The notes beneath the pieces are model-generated. The model searched no databases. It was given only the letters and a program-made list of their open reading frames with translations, and was not told where the DNA came from. A stretch of DNA of 5,256 bases from the NCBI GenBank assembly GCA_015058265.1, contig SVCR01000144.1, forward strand, positions 1-5,256, in the 5' to 3' direction. The DNA is from Clostridiales bacterium (GTDB taxonomy: Bacteria > Bacillota_A > Clostridia > Peptostreptococcales > Anaerovoracaceae). Made by a program: the position numbers and the translations under genes. Shown one piece after another: positions 1-5,256 of this stretch (position 1 is the first letter of the stretch; each line of letters begins with the position of its first letter).

Positions 1-663
1 GGTGCTGATGCTCCTCAGGACACCCGCCAGTATGAGCCGGGTGAAAAGGCAACGGTAAGCTTTACGCCGGTACCGTCGAGAGCAAACTATGACTTCCTCG
101 GATGGACTACTTACTCCAATACTTCCAGCGTACTGCCTGGAGGAGCAAATGAGGGCAAGTACTATGCTGACTCCACTATCGAAGGAGTTAAGACCATCGA
201 CGGATATACCTATCACTATGGTGAGGAGGGAGGAAGCAACACCCAGAAGGAACTCCAGATCGAGATGCGTAACGACGTTAAGTTCTACGCAGTCTGGGTA
301 GCTAAGACTTACTACACCGTAGACTTCTACGGAAACTCCACCAGCAACGGCGGAGCTCCGAATAAGGTAACTGTAAAGGACAACAGATTCACAGGTCCTG
401 ACAACCGCACATACACAAAGAGTGCATCGAACGATGGCTTCAGAACAGACGAAGCGATCTTCCGCTCAACATCACCATACAAGGGCGACAAGAGCACGAA
501 GATTAAACTGCCGGACGGCAGCCAGATGTTCAATAACGAAAACAGCGGTGCGAAGTTCATGGGTTGGTCCAAGAATACGGATGCCAAACTTGCCGATCAC
601 GTGGCAGGTGAGGACCTCGAAGACATCACTATGGACGAGAATGTCGTACTGAACGCGGTATGG
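1..663 (+). repeat. Two InlB B-type (Listeria-Bacteroides) protein repeats
   Basis: Residues 1-99 and 100-221 each show the hallmark of InlB B-repeats: an aromatic strand, a central F-x-G-W, and a closing a-V-W. Copy 1 has YDFLGW at 30-35 and FYAVW at 95-99. Copy 2 has YYTVDFYGN from 104, FMGW at 186-189 and VVLNAVW at 215-221. Both are longer than the usual ~70-residue unit because of inserts rich in Gly, Asn and Ser. These repeats are ubiquitin-like beta-grasp folds that act as stalks or ligand-binding modules in surface proteins. Copy 1 is probably truncated at its start by the window edge. Confidence 0.75.
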
Positions 664-3600
664 GCATATCCTGTAAGAAATGTAACTCTGGAGGATATTG
701 AGAAGCCTGTATATCAGAATGCACCTTCTGAAGACGTTGAAGCCACTGCAGCAAGCGGTGTGTCGGTAACCAAGAGCACATGGTCACCGAGCACGGATCA
801 GTTCGCTGCAGGCACACCATACAAGCTGACTGTTAAGATGAAGGCTTCAGATGGATTCTACTTCGATAAGAATGAACTGCCGGCAGTCAAGATGAATGTC
901 GCAACTTCGGCAGGAGTAGATGAAGTAGACGTTGATTCGAATAATGTCACACTCAATACAGAAGGCAGTGTCCTCACAGCGACATACACATTCGATCCAA
1001 CAGAGAACATCATCGTTAACGGCGAAAAGGACAACAACAAGAATAAGCCTATCGCATTCACGGGCGTGACCGCTCCTGAAGCCGGCAAGAAACTCATGAC
1101 TGCAGGCAGCGCAGGAGACAGCCGTGTAGACAACGACAGCTGGTTCCCTGCTGTAGCATGGACAGCAACAGATGCTGAAGGCAATGCCAAGGAAGTTAAA
1201 CCAAACGCTGAACCAGACACTATCTATACGGCAACGCTGAGAATCAAGCCTGCAAAGGGCTATGAATTCAATGCAGATGTAACAAAGGTAACATTCAGCG
1301 GAGATGAAGTTCTGTTCTCAACAGACGAGACGGTTACTACAAAGGCTAGAGTTGATGCTGAGACAGGTGATCTCATCGTAAGCTACACCTTCCCTAAGAC
1401 TGCAGCCGTAGATAATGTGATCAAAGTTAAGCTGAACGGTGCTCTGCGCAACAACCAGACACTGCCTCCGCAGACGATCACGACAGCTGAAATCGTAGAC
1501 GAGGATAGCAAGGTAGCTAATGCAGATTGGTTCATCGTTAAGAACGAAGAGCTGGTTCCGGTTAGTGCCGAAACTACTAAAGTTACACCGTCGACAACAT
1601 ATGTTGCTCAGGTTACACTCAAACCGGCTGACGGATACAGATTCGAGGCTGGCTCAACGGTGGTCAACTTCAGCGGAAAGGAGATGACAGTACAGGGCAA
1701 GGATGAGGAAACGACAGGTAACAGCTGGGCTAAGATGGCAGAGAACGGCTCAATCAGAGTATCCCATGAGTTCACAAGCTCCGGAGACGAAGATACAACG
1801 ATTACACTGAAACTGTCAGGACTGCTCAGGAACGGACAGAACCTGCCGGATCAGACCTTCACAAGTGACGACAGCGTCTACAAGGACAGCAGAGCTGAAC
1901 ATATCACATGGTACAAGGTCGGCAAGGACGGATCGCTCACTGAAGTGGATCCTGAAAAGACGAGGGTGGCGCCGAGCACGACATACGTCGCTCAGGTGAC
2001 ACTCAGACCGGCTACAGGCTACACGTTCGAAGCAGGATCGACAAAGATCAACTTCGGAGGAGAAACGCTTATCGCGATCTCCAAGGGAGCAACGCCTGAG
2101 GGCAACAACTGGGCGCAGATCACAGAAAACGATTTCGTCAAAGTGTCGCACGAGTTCACAAGCTCAGCAGACACGCTGATAGAGATCGTTGATCCGGCAA
2201 GCGTGAATGCTGAATACGGCACGAAGGTAAGCGAAGTCAAAGACCTGCCGAGAGAGGTCCAGATCGTGACCGAAAACGGCAAGAGCAACACAGACGTTAC
2301 ATGGGTCAGTGACGGCAAAGTCGTAGTGGTTACCGGAGACGGAACTGAAGAAGCGACGGATGCCGCGGCTCTAAAGTCAAAGCGTGAAGCTCATACGGTC
2401 ACAATCCTCGGAACCGTGACCATACCTGAAGGAACAACAGTACCTAAAGGAATGAAGACTACGGCTAAGCTGTCGATAAAGGTGAATGCTGACCCGAGAA
2501 TCGCTCTCGAGGAAGAAGCCGACAAGGTTATCGCCAATGCCGGTGATGCAGTAACTGCAGCTAAGGCGGCGGATATCGAGGAGCCGAAAGAGCTCATAAA
2601 AGCGGTCAATGATGCGAAGGATGATCTGAGCACATATAAGGGTAATCTTGATGAATCGACACCTGAGGGCCTCACGAAGAAGACCAAGGACTTACAGGAT
2701 GCCATCGATGCACTCAACAGCTACATCAGCAATAACGATCCAATCGAGCTGAGTCTGTGGGGGATCAAGAAATCCAAAGGAACTCTCGACTACAATGCGA
2801 AGTTCCCGGACGAAGTCAACACGACCGATGAGACAGTCCTCTATCAGGACAGAAGACAGGAGGCAGACTGGCAGACTGAAGACCAGTATGTCATATCCGG
2901 AAGAAATTATGTCACAGAGGTAACGCTGAGACCGAGCAAGGGAGCAACATTCAATCTCGGAAGACACATCATCTTTGACGATGTGACGATCGCTGTCACT
3001 GCTGAAAAGCCTGAGAAGACTGCGGAGAATGAAGCCGTTTATGCATATGCCGTACTCAATGAGGACGAAAGCATCACAGTCGGAAGGACGTATCAGAGCA
3101 AGAACGCCAACATGACAAAGGCTGATGCGATCGACCCTGTCGAGGTGGCATGGGATGCTGCTAAGACACCGGAAGGTCTGGGTCTTCCGTCAGAAGATGG
3201 TATCGACATCGATGACAAGAACCGCAACAACGCACGCGAGACAGCGACTATAGCAGACAATGACTGGAATCTCGACAATTTCGTATCTAAGGATACCGAG
3301 AACAGAGAGGGCAATGAAGTAACTGTATCTGCAGTACTGACAATGCCTGCCGGAGTCAACGATCCGGATACAGAGACTAAGACTGTAACAGTTACTGTCA
3401 AAATCGCAGCAGATCCGAGACTCGAGACTGAAGCTGCAGCTAAGGCTCTTGATGAGAAAGCTAAGGCGCTTATCGAAGAGGCTCAGGGCCTCGAAGTAGG
3501 CGAAGATGAGATTGCAAATCTCCAGAGCGATCTTGATGCAATGAATGCTCAGGCTGCAATTCCTGAAGCAGATAAGGGCAACCCTGACAGAGTCCAGGAT

Positions 3601-4644
3601 CTGCAGGATAAGATCGATGCAGTTGACCCGAACCTCAACGCACTTCAGAAGATCGTCGATGACAAGAAGGCGGCGAATGCCGTAACGGACAAGGTCAACG
3701 ATCTGCCTGCACCTTCCGATATCAGACCGGAAGACAAGGCGGCCATCGAGGATGCCCGCAAGGCGTACGACGCCCTGACAGACGAGCAGAAGGCGGTGGC
3801 CGGCGATGAGGTCAAGGACAAGCTTGAGGCAGCGGAGAACGCGCTTGCCAAGGCTATAGCCGACAAGAAGGCGGCAGACGACGAAGCTGCCCGTAAGGAA
3901 GAAGAAGCTCGCAAGGCGGAAGAAACCCGCAAGGCAGAAGAAGCCCGCAAAGCGGCTGAAGAAGCGAAGGCCAATACCGTCAACGACAGCGTCGGCATCA
4001 GACCGGGTTCAAATGTCAGCGCGGTGGACAAGTATCTCGCGGGACGACAGAATGATTCCGACCCTAAGGGAAGCAAGGTCGCGCCGATCAAACTCAGGTC
4101 TGACAAGCAGACCACAAGGACGATCACGCTGAACTACAAGAAGGTCAGGGGAGCCGCAAAATATGTCATATACGGCAACGAATGCGGCAAGACCAAAAAG
4201 CTGAAGAAGCTGAAAACGACGAAGAAGAACAAGATCGTCATCAGGAAGATCAGCAGGAAGCTCAAGAAGGGCAGATACCACAAGTTCCTCATAGTGGCAG
4301 TGGATGAGAACAACAAGGTCATCTCGACATCGAAGGTCGTCCACGTGGCTACAAAGGGCGGCAAGGTATGCAATTACAGAACAGTAAGGACACAGGCTGC
4401 CAAAAATAATTACGAGATAACTCTTGAGAAGGGAAAGACCTTCGAGCTCAAGGCCAAGGCAATACCGCAGTCAGCGAAGCTGACAGTGAAGAAGCATCGC
4501 GGTATCATCTATGAATCGTCGAATACAAGTGTTGCAAAGGTCACAAAGAAGGGCGTGATCAGAGCCGTCGGAACGGGCACATGCAAGATCTACGCATACG
4601 CTCAGGACGGACGCTACAGGTCCACGATTGTCACGGTAAAATAG
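1..4644 (+). CDS. Large modular surface/adhesin-like protein, 3' part (5' end outside window)
   Basis: The frame is open from base 1 and ends at TAG 4642-4644, giving 1547 residues; residue numbers count from base 1. The first in-frame ATG (265) lies inside a repeat, so it is not the start. Domains in order: two InlB-B-like repeats (1-221); four A-type beta repeats (226-723); Big_4-like domain (724-833); helices (834-912); fifth A repeat (914-1037); second Big_4-like domain (1038-1140); helices (1141-1286), including the clostridial motif AYDALTDEQK; charged coiled coil (1287-1324); linker; basic fibronectin-III-like plus Big_2-like module (1362-1547). No catalytic motif is visible. Such architectures belong to secreted or wall-associated proteins of Clostridia, so a structural, adhesive or matrix role outside the cell is inferred. 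There is no LPXTG motif, hydrophobic tail or SLH domain in the visible part. A terminator directly follows, so it is last in its transcript. The existence of the gene is certain; its function is not. Confidence 0.95.
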   Translation, partial: GADAPQDTRQYEPGEKATVSFTPVPSRANYDFLGWTTYSNTSSVLPGGANEGKYYADSTIEGVKTIDGYTYHYGEEGGSNTQKELQIEMRNDVKFYAVWVAKTYYTVDFYGNSTSNGGAPNKVTVKDNRFTGPDNRTYTKSASNDGFRTDEAIFRSTSPYKGDKSTKIKLPDGSQMFNNENSGAKFMGWSKNTDAKLADHVAGEDLEDITMDENVVLNAVWAYPVRNVTLEDIEKPVYQNAPSEDVEATAASGVSVTKSTWSPSTDQFAAGTPYKLTVKMKASDGFYFDKNELPAVKMNVATSAGVDEVDVDSNNVTLNTEGSVLTATYTFDPTENIIVNGEKDNNKNKPIAFTGVTAPEAGKKLMTAGSAGDSRVDNDSWFPAVAWTATDAEGNAKEVKPNAEPDTIYTATLRIKPAKGYEFNADVTKVTFSGDEVLFSTDETVTTKARVDAETGDLIVSYTFPKTAAVDNVIKVKLNGALRNNQTLPPQTITTAEIVDEDSKVANADWFIVKNEELVPVSAETTKVTPSTTYVAQVTLKPADGYRFEAGSTVVNFSGKEMTVQGKDEETTGNSWAKMAENGSIRVSHEFTSSGDEDTTITLKLSGLLRNGQNLPDQTFTSDDSVYKDSRAEHITWYKVGKDGSLTEVDPEKTRVAPSTTYVAQVTLRPATGYTFEAGSTKINFGGETLIAISKGATPEGNNWAQITENDFVKVSHEFTSSADTLIEIVDPASVNAEYGTKVSEVKDLPREVQIVTENGKSNTDVTWVSDGKVVVVTGDGTEEATDAAALKSKREAHTVTILGTVTIPEGTTVPKGMKTTAKLSIKVNADPRIALEEEADKVIANAGDAVTAAKAADIEEPKELIKAVNDAKDDLSTYKGNLDESTPEGLTKKTKDLQDAIDALNSYISNNDPIELSLWGIKKSKGTLDYNAKFPDEVNTTDETVLYQDRRQEADWQTEDQYVISGRNYVTEVTLRPSKGATFNLGRHIIFDDVTIAVTAEKPEKTAENEAVYAYAVLNEDESITVGRTYQSKNANMTKADAIDPVEVAWDAAKTPEGLGLPSEDGIDIDDKNRNNARETATIADNDWNLDNFVSKDTENREGNEVTVSAVLTMPAGVNDPDTETKTVTVTVKIAADPRLETEAAAKALDEKAKALIEEAQGLEVGEDEIANLQSDLDAMNAQAAIPEADKGNPDRVQDLQDKIDAVDPNLNALQKIVDDKKAANAVTDKVNDLPAPSDIRPEDKAAIEDARKAYDALTDEQKAVAGDEVKDKLEAAENALAKAIADKKAADDEAARKEEEARKAEETRKAEEARKAAEEAKANTVNDSVGIRPGSNVSAVDKYLAGRQNDSDPKGSKVAPIKLRSDKQTTRTITLNYKKVRGAAKYVIYGNECGKTKKLKKLKTTKKNKIVIRKISRKLKKGRYHKFLIVAVDENNKVISTSKVVHVATKGGKVCNYRTVRTQAAKNNYEITLEKGKTFELKAKAIPQSAKLTVKKHRGIIYESSNTSVAKVTKKGVIRAVGTGTCKIYAYAQDGRYRSTIVTVK
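676..2169 (+). repeat. Four tandem A-type beta repeats (A1-A4), about 108-135 residues each
   Basis: Approximate units are A1 226-333, A2 334-468, A3 469-594 and A4 595-723. Each has a Trp (261, 387, 510, 637), then a strand starting at Tyr (274, 409, 534, 662), then G-[YF]-x-F whose Phe (288, 423, 548, 676) is always exactly 14 residues after the Tyr. Each closes with a strand such as TATYTF, VSYTF or VSHEF. A3 and A4 are closest: they share PSTTYVAQVTL, FEAGST and VSHEFTSS. The pattern W...Y-x-a-x-v-x-L-x-P-a-x-G-Y-x-F occurs widely in surface proteins of Firmicutes and is presumably an Ig-like beta sandwich. No ligand can be named. Confidence 0.8.
2170..2499 (+). other. Big_4-like Ig domain B1
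   Basis: Residues 724-833. Features of the bacterial Ig-like group 4 family are visible: an EYGT strand start, a LP-x-x-V strand, D-V-T-W, a strand then IPEGTTVP, and a closing strand KLSIKVNADPR. It links the A1-A4 array to the first helical segment. It is likely a structural spacer. The family assignment is by pattern recognition and was not searched. Confidence 0.6.
2500..2736 (+). other. Helical module H1
   Basis: Residues 834-912 are Ala-, Glu-, Asp- and Lys-rich with heptad-like spacing, beginning ALEEEADKVIANAGDAV and ending with DLQDAIDALNSYI. The composition and the LxxAIxALN ending resemble the FIVAR-type three-helix modules of wall proteins, which often bind sugars or act as spacers. 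The match is by eye only. Confidence 0.5.
2740..3111 (+). repeat. Fifth A-type beta repeat (A5), separated from the array
   Basis: Residues 914-1037. It keeps Trp 957, Tyr 970 and Phe 984 with the same 14-residue Tyr-Phe spacing as A1-A4, and the strand YVTEVTLRPSKGATF corresponds to YVAQVTLRPATGYTF of A4. It is the most divergent copy: the Tyr of the GY pair is replaced by Ala, and its closing strand reads ITVGRTY. Its place after H1 shows it is part of a second A-B-H unit. Confidence 0.7.
3112..3420 (+). other. Big_4-like Ig domain B2
   Basis: Residues 1038-1140. It ends with the same signature as B1: a strand VSAVLTMPAGVNDPDT, then TVTVTVKIAADPR, against TILGTVTIPEGTTVP and KLSIKVNADPR in B1. 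The N-terminal half has diverged and lacks the YGT start. It is followed at once by acidic helices, as B1 is. Confidence 0.55.
3421..3972 (+). other. Helical stalk H2/H3 and charged coiled coil
   Basis: Residues 1141-1324. H2 (1141-1210) is an acidic helical segment like H1. H3 (about 1214-1286) carries the motif IEDARKAYDALTDEQKAV followed by KLEAAENALAKA, a helical unit found in many clostridial surface proteins. Residues 1287-1324 are almost only Ala, Glu, Lys, Arg and Asp (EEARKAEE type), which predicts a long solvent-exposed single helix or coiled coil. The likely role is a rigid spacer between the beta domains and the C-terminal module. Confidence 0.7.
3901..3954 (+). repeat. Three tandem 18-base repeats encoding EEARKA
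   Basis: Three consecutive in-frame 18-base units of the form gaagaa-G/A-c-N-cgcaaRgcR encode EEARKA, EETRKA and EEARKA (residues 1301-1318). A degenerate related unit (EAARKE) precedes them. In-frame repeats of this kind can change copy number by slippage without disrupting the frame, which would alter stalk length. Confidence 0.85.
4084..4641 (+). other. Basic C-terminal module: fibronectin-III-like plus Big_2-like
   Basis: Residues 1362-1547. The first part has the fn3-like pattern VRGAAKYVIYG, a lysine-rich loop, KGRYHKFLIVAVD, then KVISTSKVVHVATKGGK. The second part has the Big_2 pattern: ITLEKGKTFELKAKA, YESSNTSVAKV, KKGVIRAVGTGTCKIYAYA, ending IVTVK at the stop. By my count the last 189 residues carry 49 Lys/Arg and 9 Asp/Glu, a net charge near +40. 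The upstream parts are acidic: residues 689-888 have 21 basic and 35 acidic residues. I recognise this paired ending as one that recurs at the C-termini of otherwise different Clostridia extracellular proteins, so it may be an anchoring or assembly module; that role is inference. Confidence 0.7.
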
Positions 4645-4688
4645 ACGCCGGCAGACATGGCTGAGCTGCTCTGAAAGCTGATGAAGAG

Positions 4689-4724
4689 CGGGGAGAACGG
4701 ACGAAAGTCCGGGCTCCCCGTTTT
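4689..4724 (+). terminator. Intrinsic terminator of the surface-protein gene
   Basis: Seven-base arms CGGGGAG (4689-4695) and CTCCCCG (4714-4720) pair perfectly. Inside them a 2x2 mismatch is followed by a five-pair upper stem (CGGAC 4698-4702 with GTCCG 4707-4711) closed by a GAAA tetraloop (4703-4706). TTTT follows directly at 4721-4724, and a second T run of seven bases is at 4744-4750. The hairpin starts 44 bases after the stop codon. Confidence 0.9.
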
Positions 4725-4815
4725 CCACATGCGGGAAGCTCTCTTTTTTTACTTGCATGAGATCCTGCGGAAATGTACTCCGATCCGACATTTGATGCAT
4801 GGTGATGTGGAAAAC

Positions 4816-4846
4816 ATGCTGTCATTACCGAAAACCGGCATTTTTT
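4816..4846 (+). terminator. Weak possible second terminator
   Basis: The arms atgctg (4816-4821) and cggcat (4836-4841) form six pairs including one G-T wobble around a 14-base loop, and the T run 4841-4846 begins with the last arm base. The stem is short and the loop large, so it may be only a backup to the strong terminator upstream, or chance. Confidence 0.25.
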
Positions 4847-4927
4847 GCATTGCGAAATGTGTACAGTTTCGGATGTTCCTTTACGATATACTAGACTCAC
4901 GTGGATTAATTTTAGTGATGGAAAGGA

Positions 4928-4957
4928 TTGACAAATACATCAAAATTGATGTAAAGT
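4928..4957 (+). promoter_or_regulatory. Predicted promoter of the toxin gene
   Basis: TTGACA at 4928-4933 is a perfect sigma-A type -35 box. Possible -10 boxes are TAAAGT at 4952-4957 (18-base spacer, 4 of 6 matches) or TGTAAA at 4950-4955 (16-base spacer, 4 of 6). Either would start transcription only a few bases before the ATG at 4967, giving an almost leaderless message. The -10 element is the weak part of this prediction. Confidence 0.55.
4936..4953. promoter_or_regulatory. Palindromic operator, probable antitoxin binding site
   Basis: TACATCAA-AA-TTGATGTA is a perfect inverted repeat with 8-base arms and a 2-base centre. It starts two bases after the -35 box, fills the spacer and runs into the -10 candidates, ending 13 bases before the toxin ATG. 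HigA/Xre-type antitoxins typically repress their own operon by binding such palindromes over the promoter. The symmetry is seen directly; the binding protein is inferred and lies outside the window. Confidence 0.7.
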
Positions 4958-4966
4958 GTGAACGCA

Positions 4967-5256
4967 ATGACTATATATGATTATGTCACTGCCGGAGGCA
5001 AAAACCTGATAATGGAATATATAGAAAAATTGCCTCCATCTGAAAGAGCGGAGATCATGGCAGCAAGGCAGCTTATATACGAAGATGGTATCGAGGCATT
5101 TTCGGTGCTAACAACAAGACAACTGTACAAAAAACTGTGGGAAATCAAAATCTCCCAGGAAAGGATCATGTATGTGATCAAAAATGAAGATGAGGTGTAT
5201 TTTCTGAATATCTGTAAAAAACAGAAGGGAAAAGCAGAAAAGAAAGAACTGACAAA
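4967..5256 (+). CDS. HigB/RelE-type (Gp49-like) toxin of a type II toxin-antitoxin system, 5' part
   Basis: ATG 4967 opens a frame of 96 codons plus two bases, still open at the window end. The protein begins MTIYDYVTAGGKNLIMEYIE. Its layout fits the Gp49-like branch of the RelE/ParE superfamily: a short N-terminal strand, a G-K-x-x-x-x-x-[YF]-[IL] helix with LPPSERAEI (22-30), a second helix (31-45), the core TTRQLYKKLWEIKI (49-62), the conserved Arg of ERIMYVI (66), the strand EVYFLNI (76-82) and the lysine-rich tail KKQKGKAEKKE (84-94). Family members are about 95-120 residues, so most of it is present. Known relatives are ribosome-dependent mRNA endonucleases neutralised by an HTH antitoxin encoded directly downstream. 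This start is preferred because the residues before Met 16 fit the family fold, although no Shine-Dalgarno precedes it; ATG 5012 has GGAGG upstream. Family placement is by motif recognition. Confidence 0.8.
   Translation, partial: MTIYDYVTAGGKNLIMEYIEKLPPSERAEIMAARQLIYEDGIEAFSVLTTRQLYKKLWEIKISQERIMYVIKNEDEVYFLNICKKQKGKAEKKELT
4994..4998 (+). promoter_or_regulatory. GGAGG inside the toxin gene, possible ribosome binding site for ATG 5012
   Basis: GGAGG lies 13 bases before the in-frame ATG at 5012 (Met 16 of the longer form). The spacing is longer than usual, and the shorter product would lose the N-terminal strand of the toxin fold. It is listed because the upstream ATG has no visible Shine-Dalgarno of its own. 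Confidence 0.25.

Larger units (their letters stand above)
4645..4966. other. Intergenic region between surface-protein gene and toxin gene
   Basis: This 322-base stretch has no credible gene. It contains the terminator (4689-4724), a second T run (4744-4750), several weak dyads (aaatgt/acattt at 4771-4776 and 4788-4793; cgaaa/tttcg at 4853-4857 and 4867-4871), a TATACT box at 4887-4892 without a good -35 partner, and the toxin promoter and operator at 4928-4957. A small frame crossing 4681-4980 runs straight through the terminator and is not credible. Confidence 0.7.

Noticed and set aside
265..267. ATG 265 as the start of the surface-protein gene
   Set aside because: The frame is open from base 1 and the upstream 88 codons complete an InlB-type repeat (YDFLGW to FYAVW), so the real start is before the window.
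676..2169. CRISPR array or DNA-level tandem repeats
   Set aside because: The repeats are protein domains of over 100 residues with diverged DNA; there are no short identical repeats with unique spacers.
3645..4127. A 160-codon minus-strand frame rich in Ala, Ser and Leu
   Set aside because: It is the antisense image of the EEARKA/helical region, whose codon bias keeps the reverse frame open; the opposite frame is clearly coding.
4500..4644. LPXTG or similar sortase signal at the end of the surface protein
   Set aside because: The protein ends in the last strand of a Big_2-like domain (IVTVK), with no sorting motif, hydrophobic segment or basic tail after it.
4681..4980. A 99-codon plus-strand frame in the intergenic region
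   Set aside because: It begins inside the hairpin region, reads through the terminator and its T runs, has no ribosome binding site and overlaps the start of the toxin gene; the product has no recognisable pattern.
4981..5181. A 66-codon minus-strand frame
   Set aside because: It lies antisense to the toxin coding sequence, which has a recognisable family pattern.

Overview
The window looks like a piece of a chromosome from a Gram-positive anaerobe of the class Clostridia, probably a gut or oral member of the Lachnospiraceae or Anaerovoracaceae (Family XIII). The evidence is the very long multi-domain surface protein built from InlB-type B repeats, W...Y...GY.F beta repeats, Big_4-like and helical modules, and a lysine-rich C-terminal fibronectin/Big_2-like module of a kind common in those families. 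Base composition is moderate but uneven: hand-counted 60 to 120-base stretches range from about 28% to 63% GC. The taxon is an inference.

Positions 1-4644 are one reading frame, open from the first base, that encodes the last 1547 residues of a large, probably secreted, surface protein. Its true start, and any signal peptide, lie upstream of the window. In order it has two InlB-B-like repeats, four tandem beta repeats (A1-A4), a Big_4-like domain (B1), a helical bundle (H1), a fifth A repeat, a second B domain, more helices, an EEARKA coiled coil, and a strongly basic C-terminal module. There is no LPXTG sorting signal and no terminal membrane segment. A strong intrinsic terminator follows 44 bases after the stop codon.

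Positions 4645-4966 are intergenic. Besides the terminator they hold a few weak dyads and, at the far end, a consensus -35 box with a perfect 18-base palindrome in the -35/-10 region.

From 4967 to the window end is the 5' part of a small gene for a HigB/RelE-type (Gp49-like) toxin, cut by the window edge. Its antitoxin would be expected just beyond the window, and the palindrome is the natural candidate for the antitoxin's autoregulatory operator. The surface protein and the toxin-antitoxin locus are separate transcription units with no evident functional link. I saw no RNA genes, insertion sequences or CRISPR arrays. The most testable new observations are the operator-in-promoter arrangement, the toxin start-site question, the A-B-H super-repeat, and the basic, cysteine-bearing C-terminal module of the surface protein.
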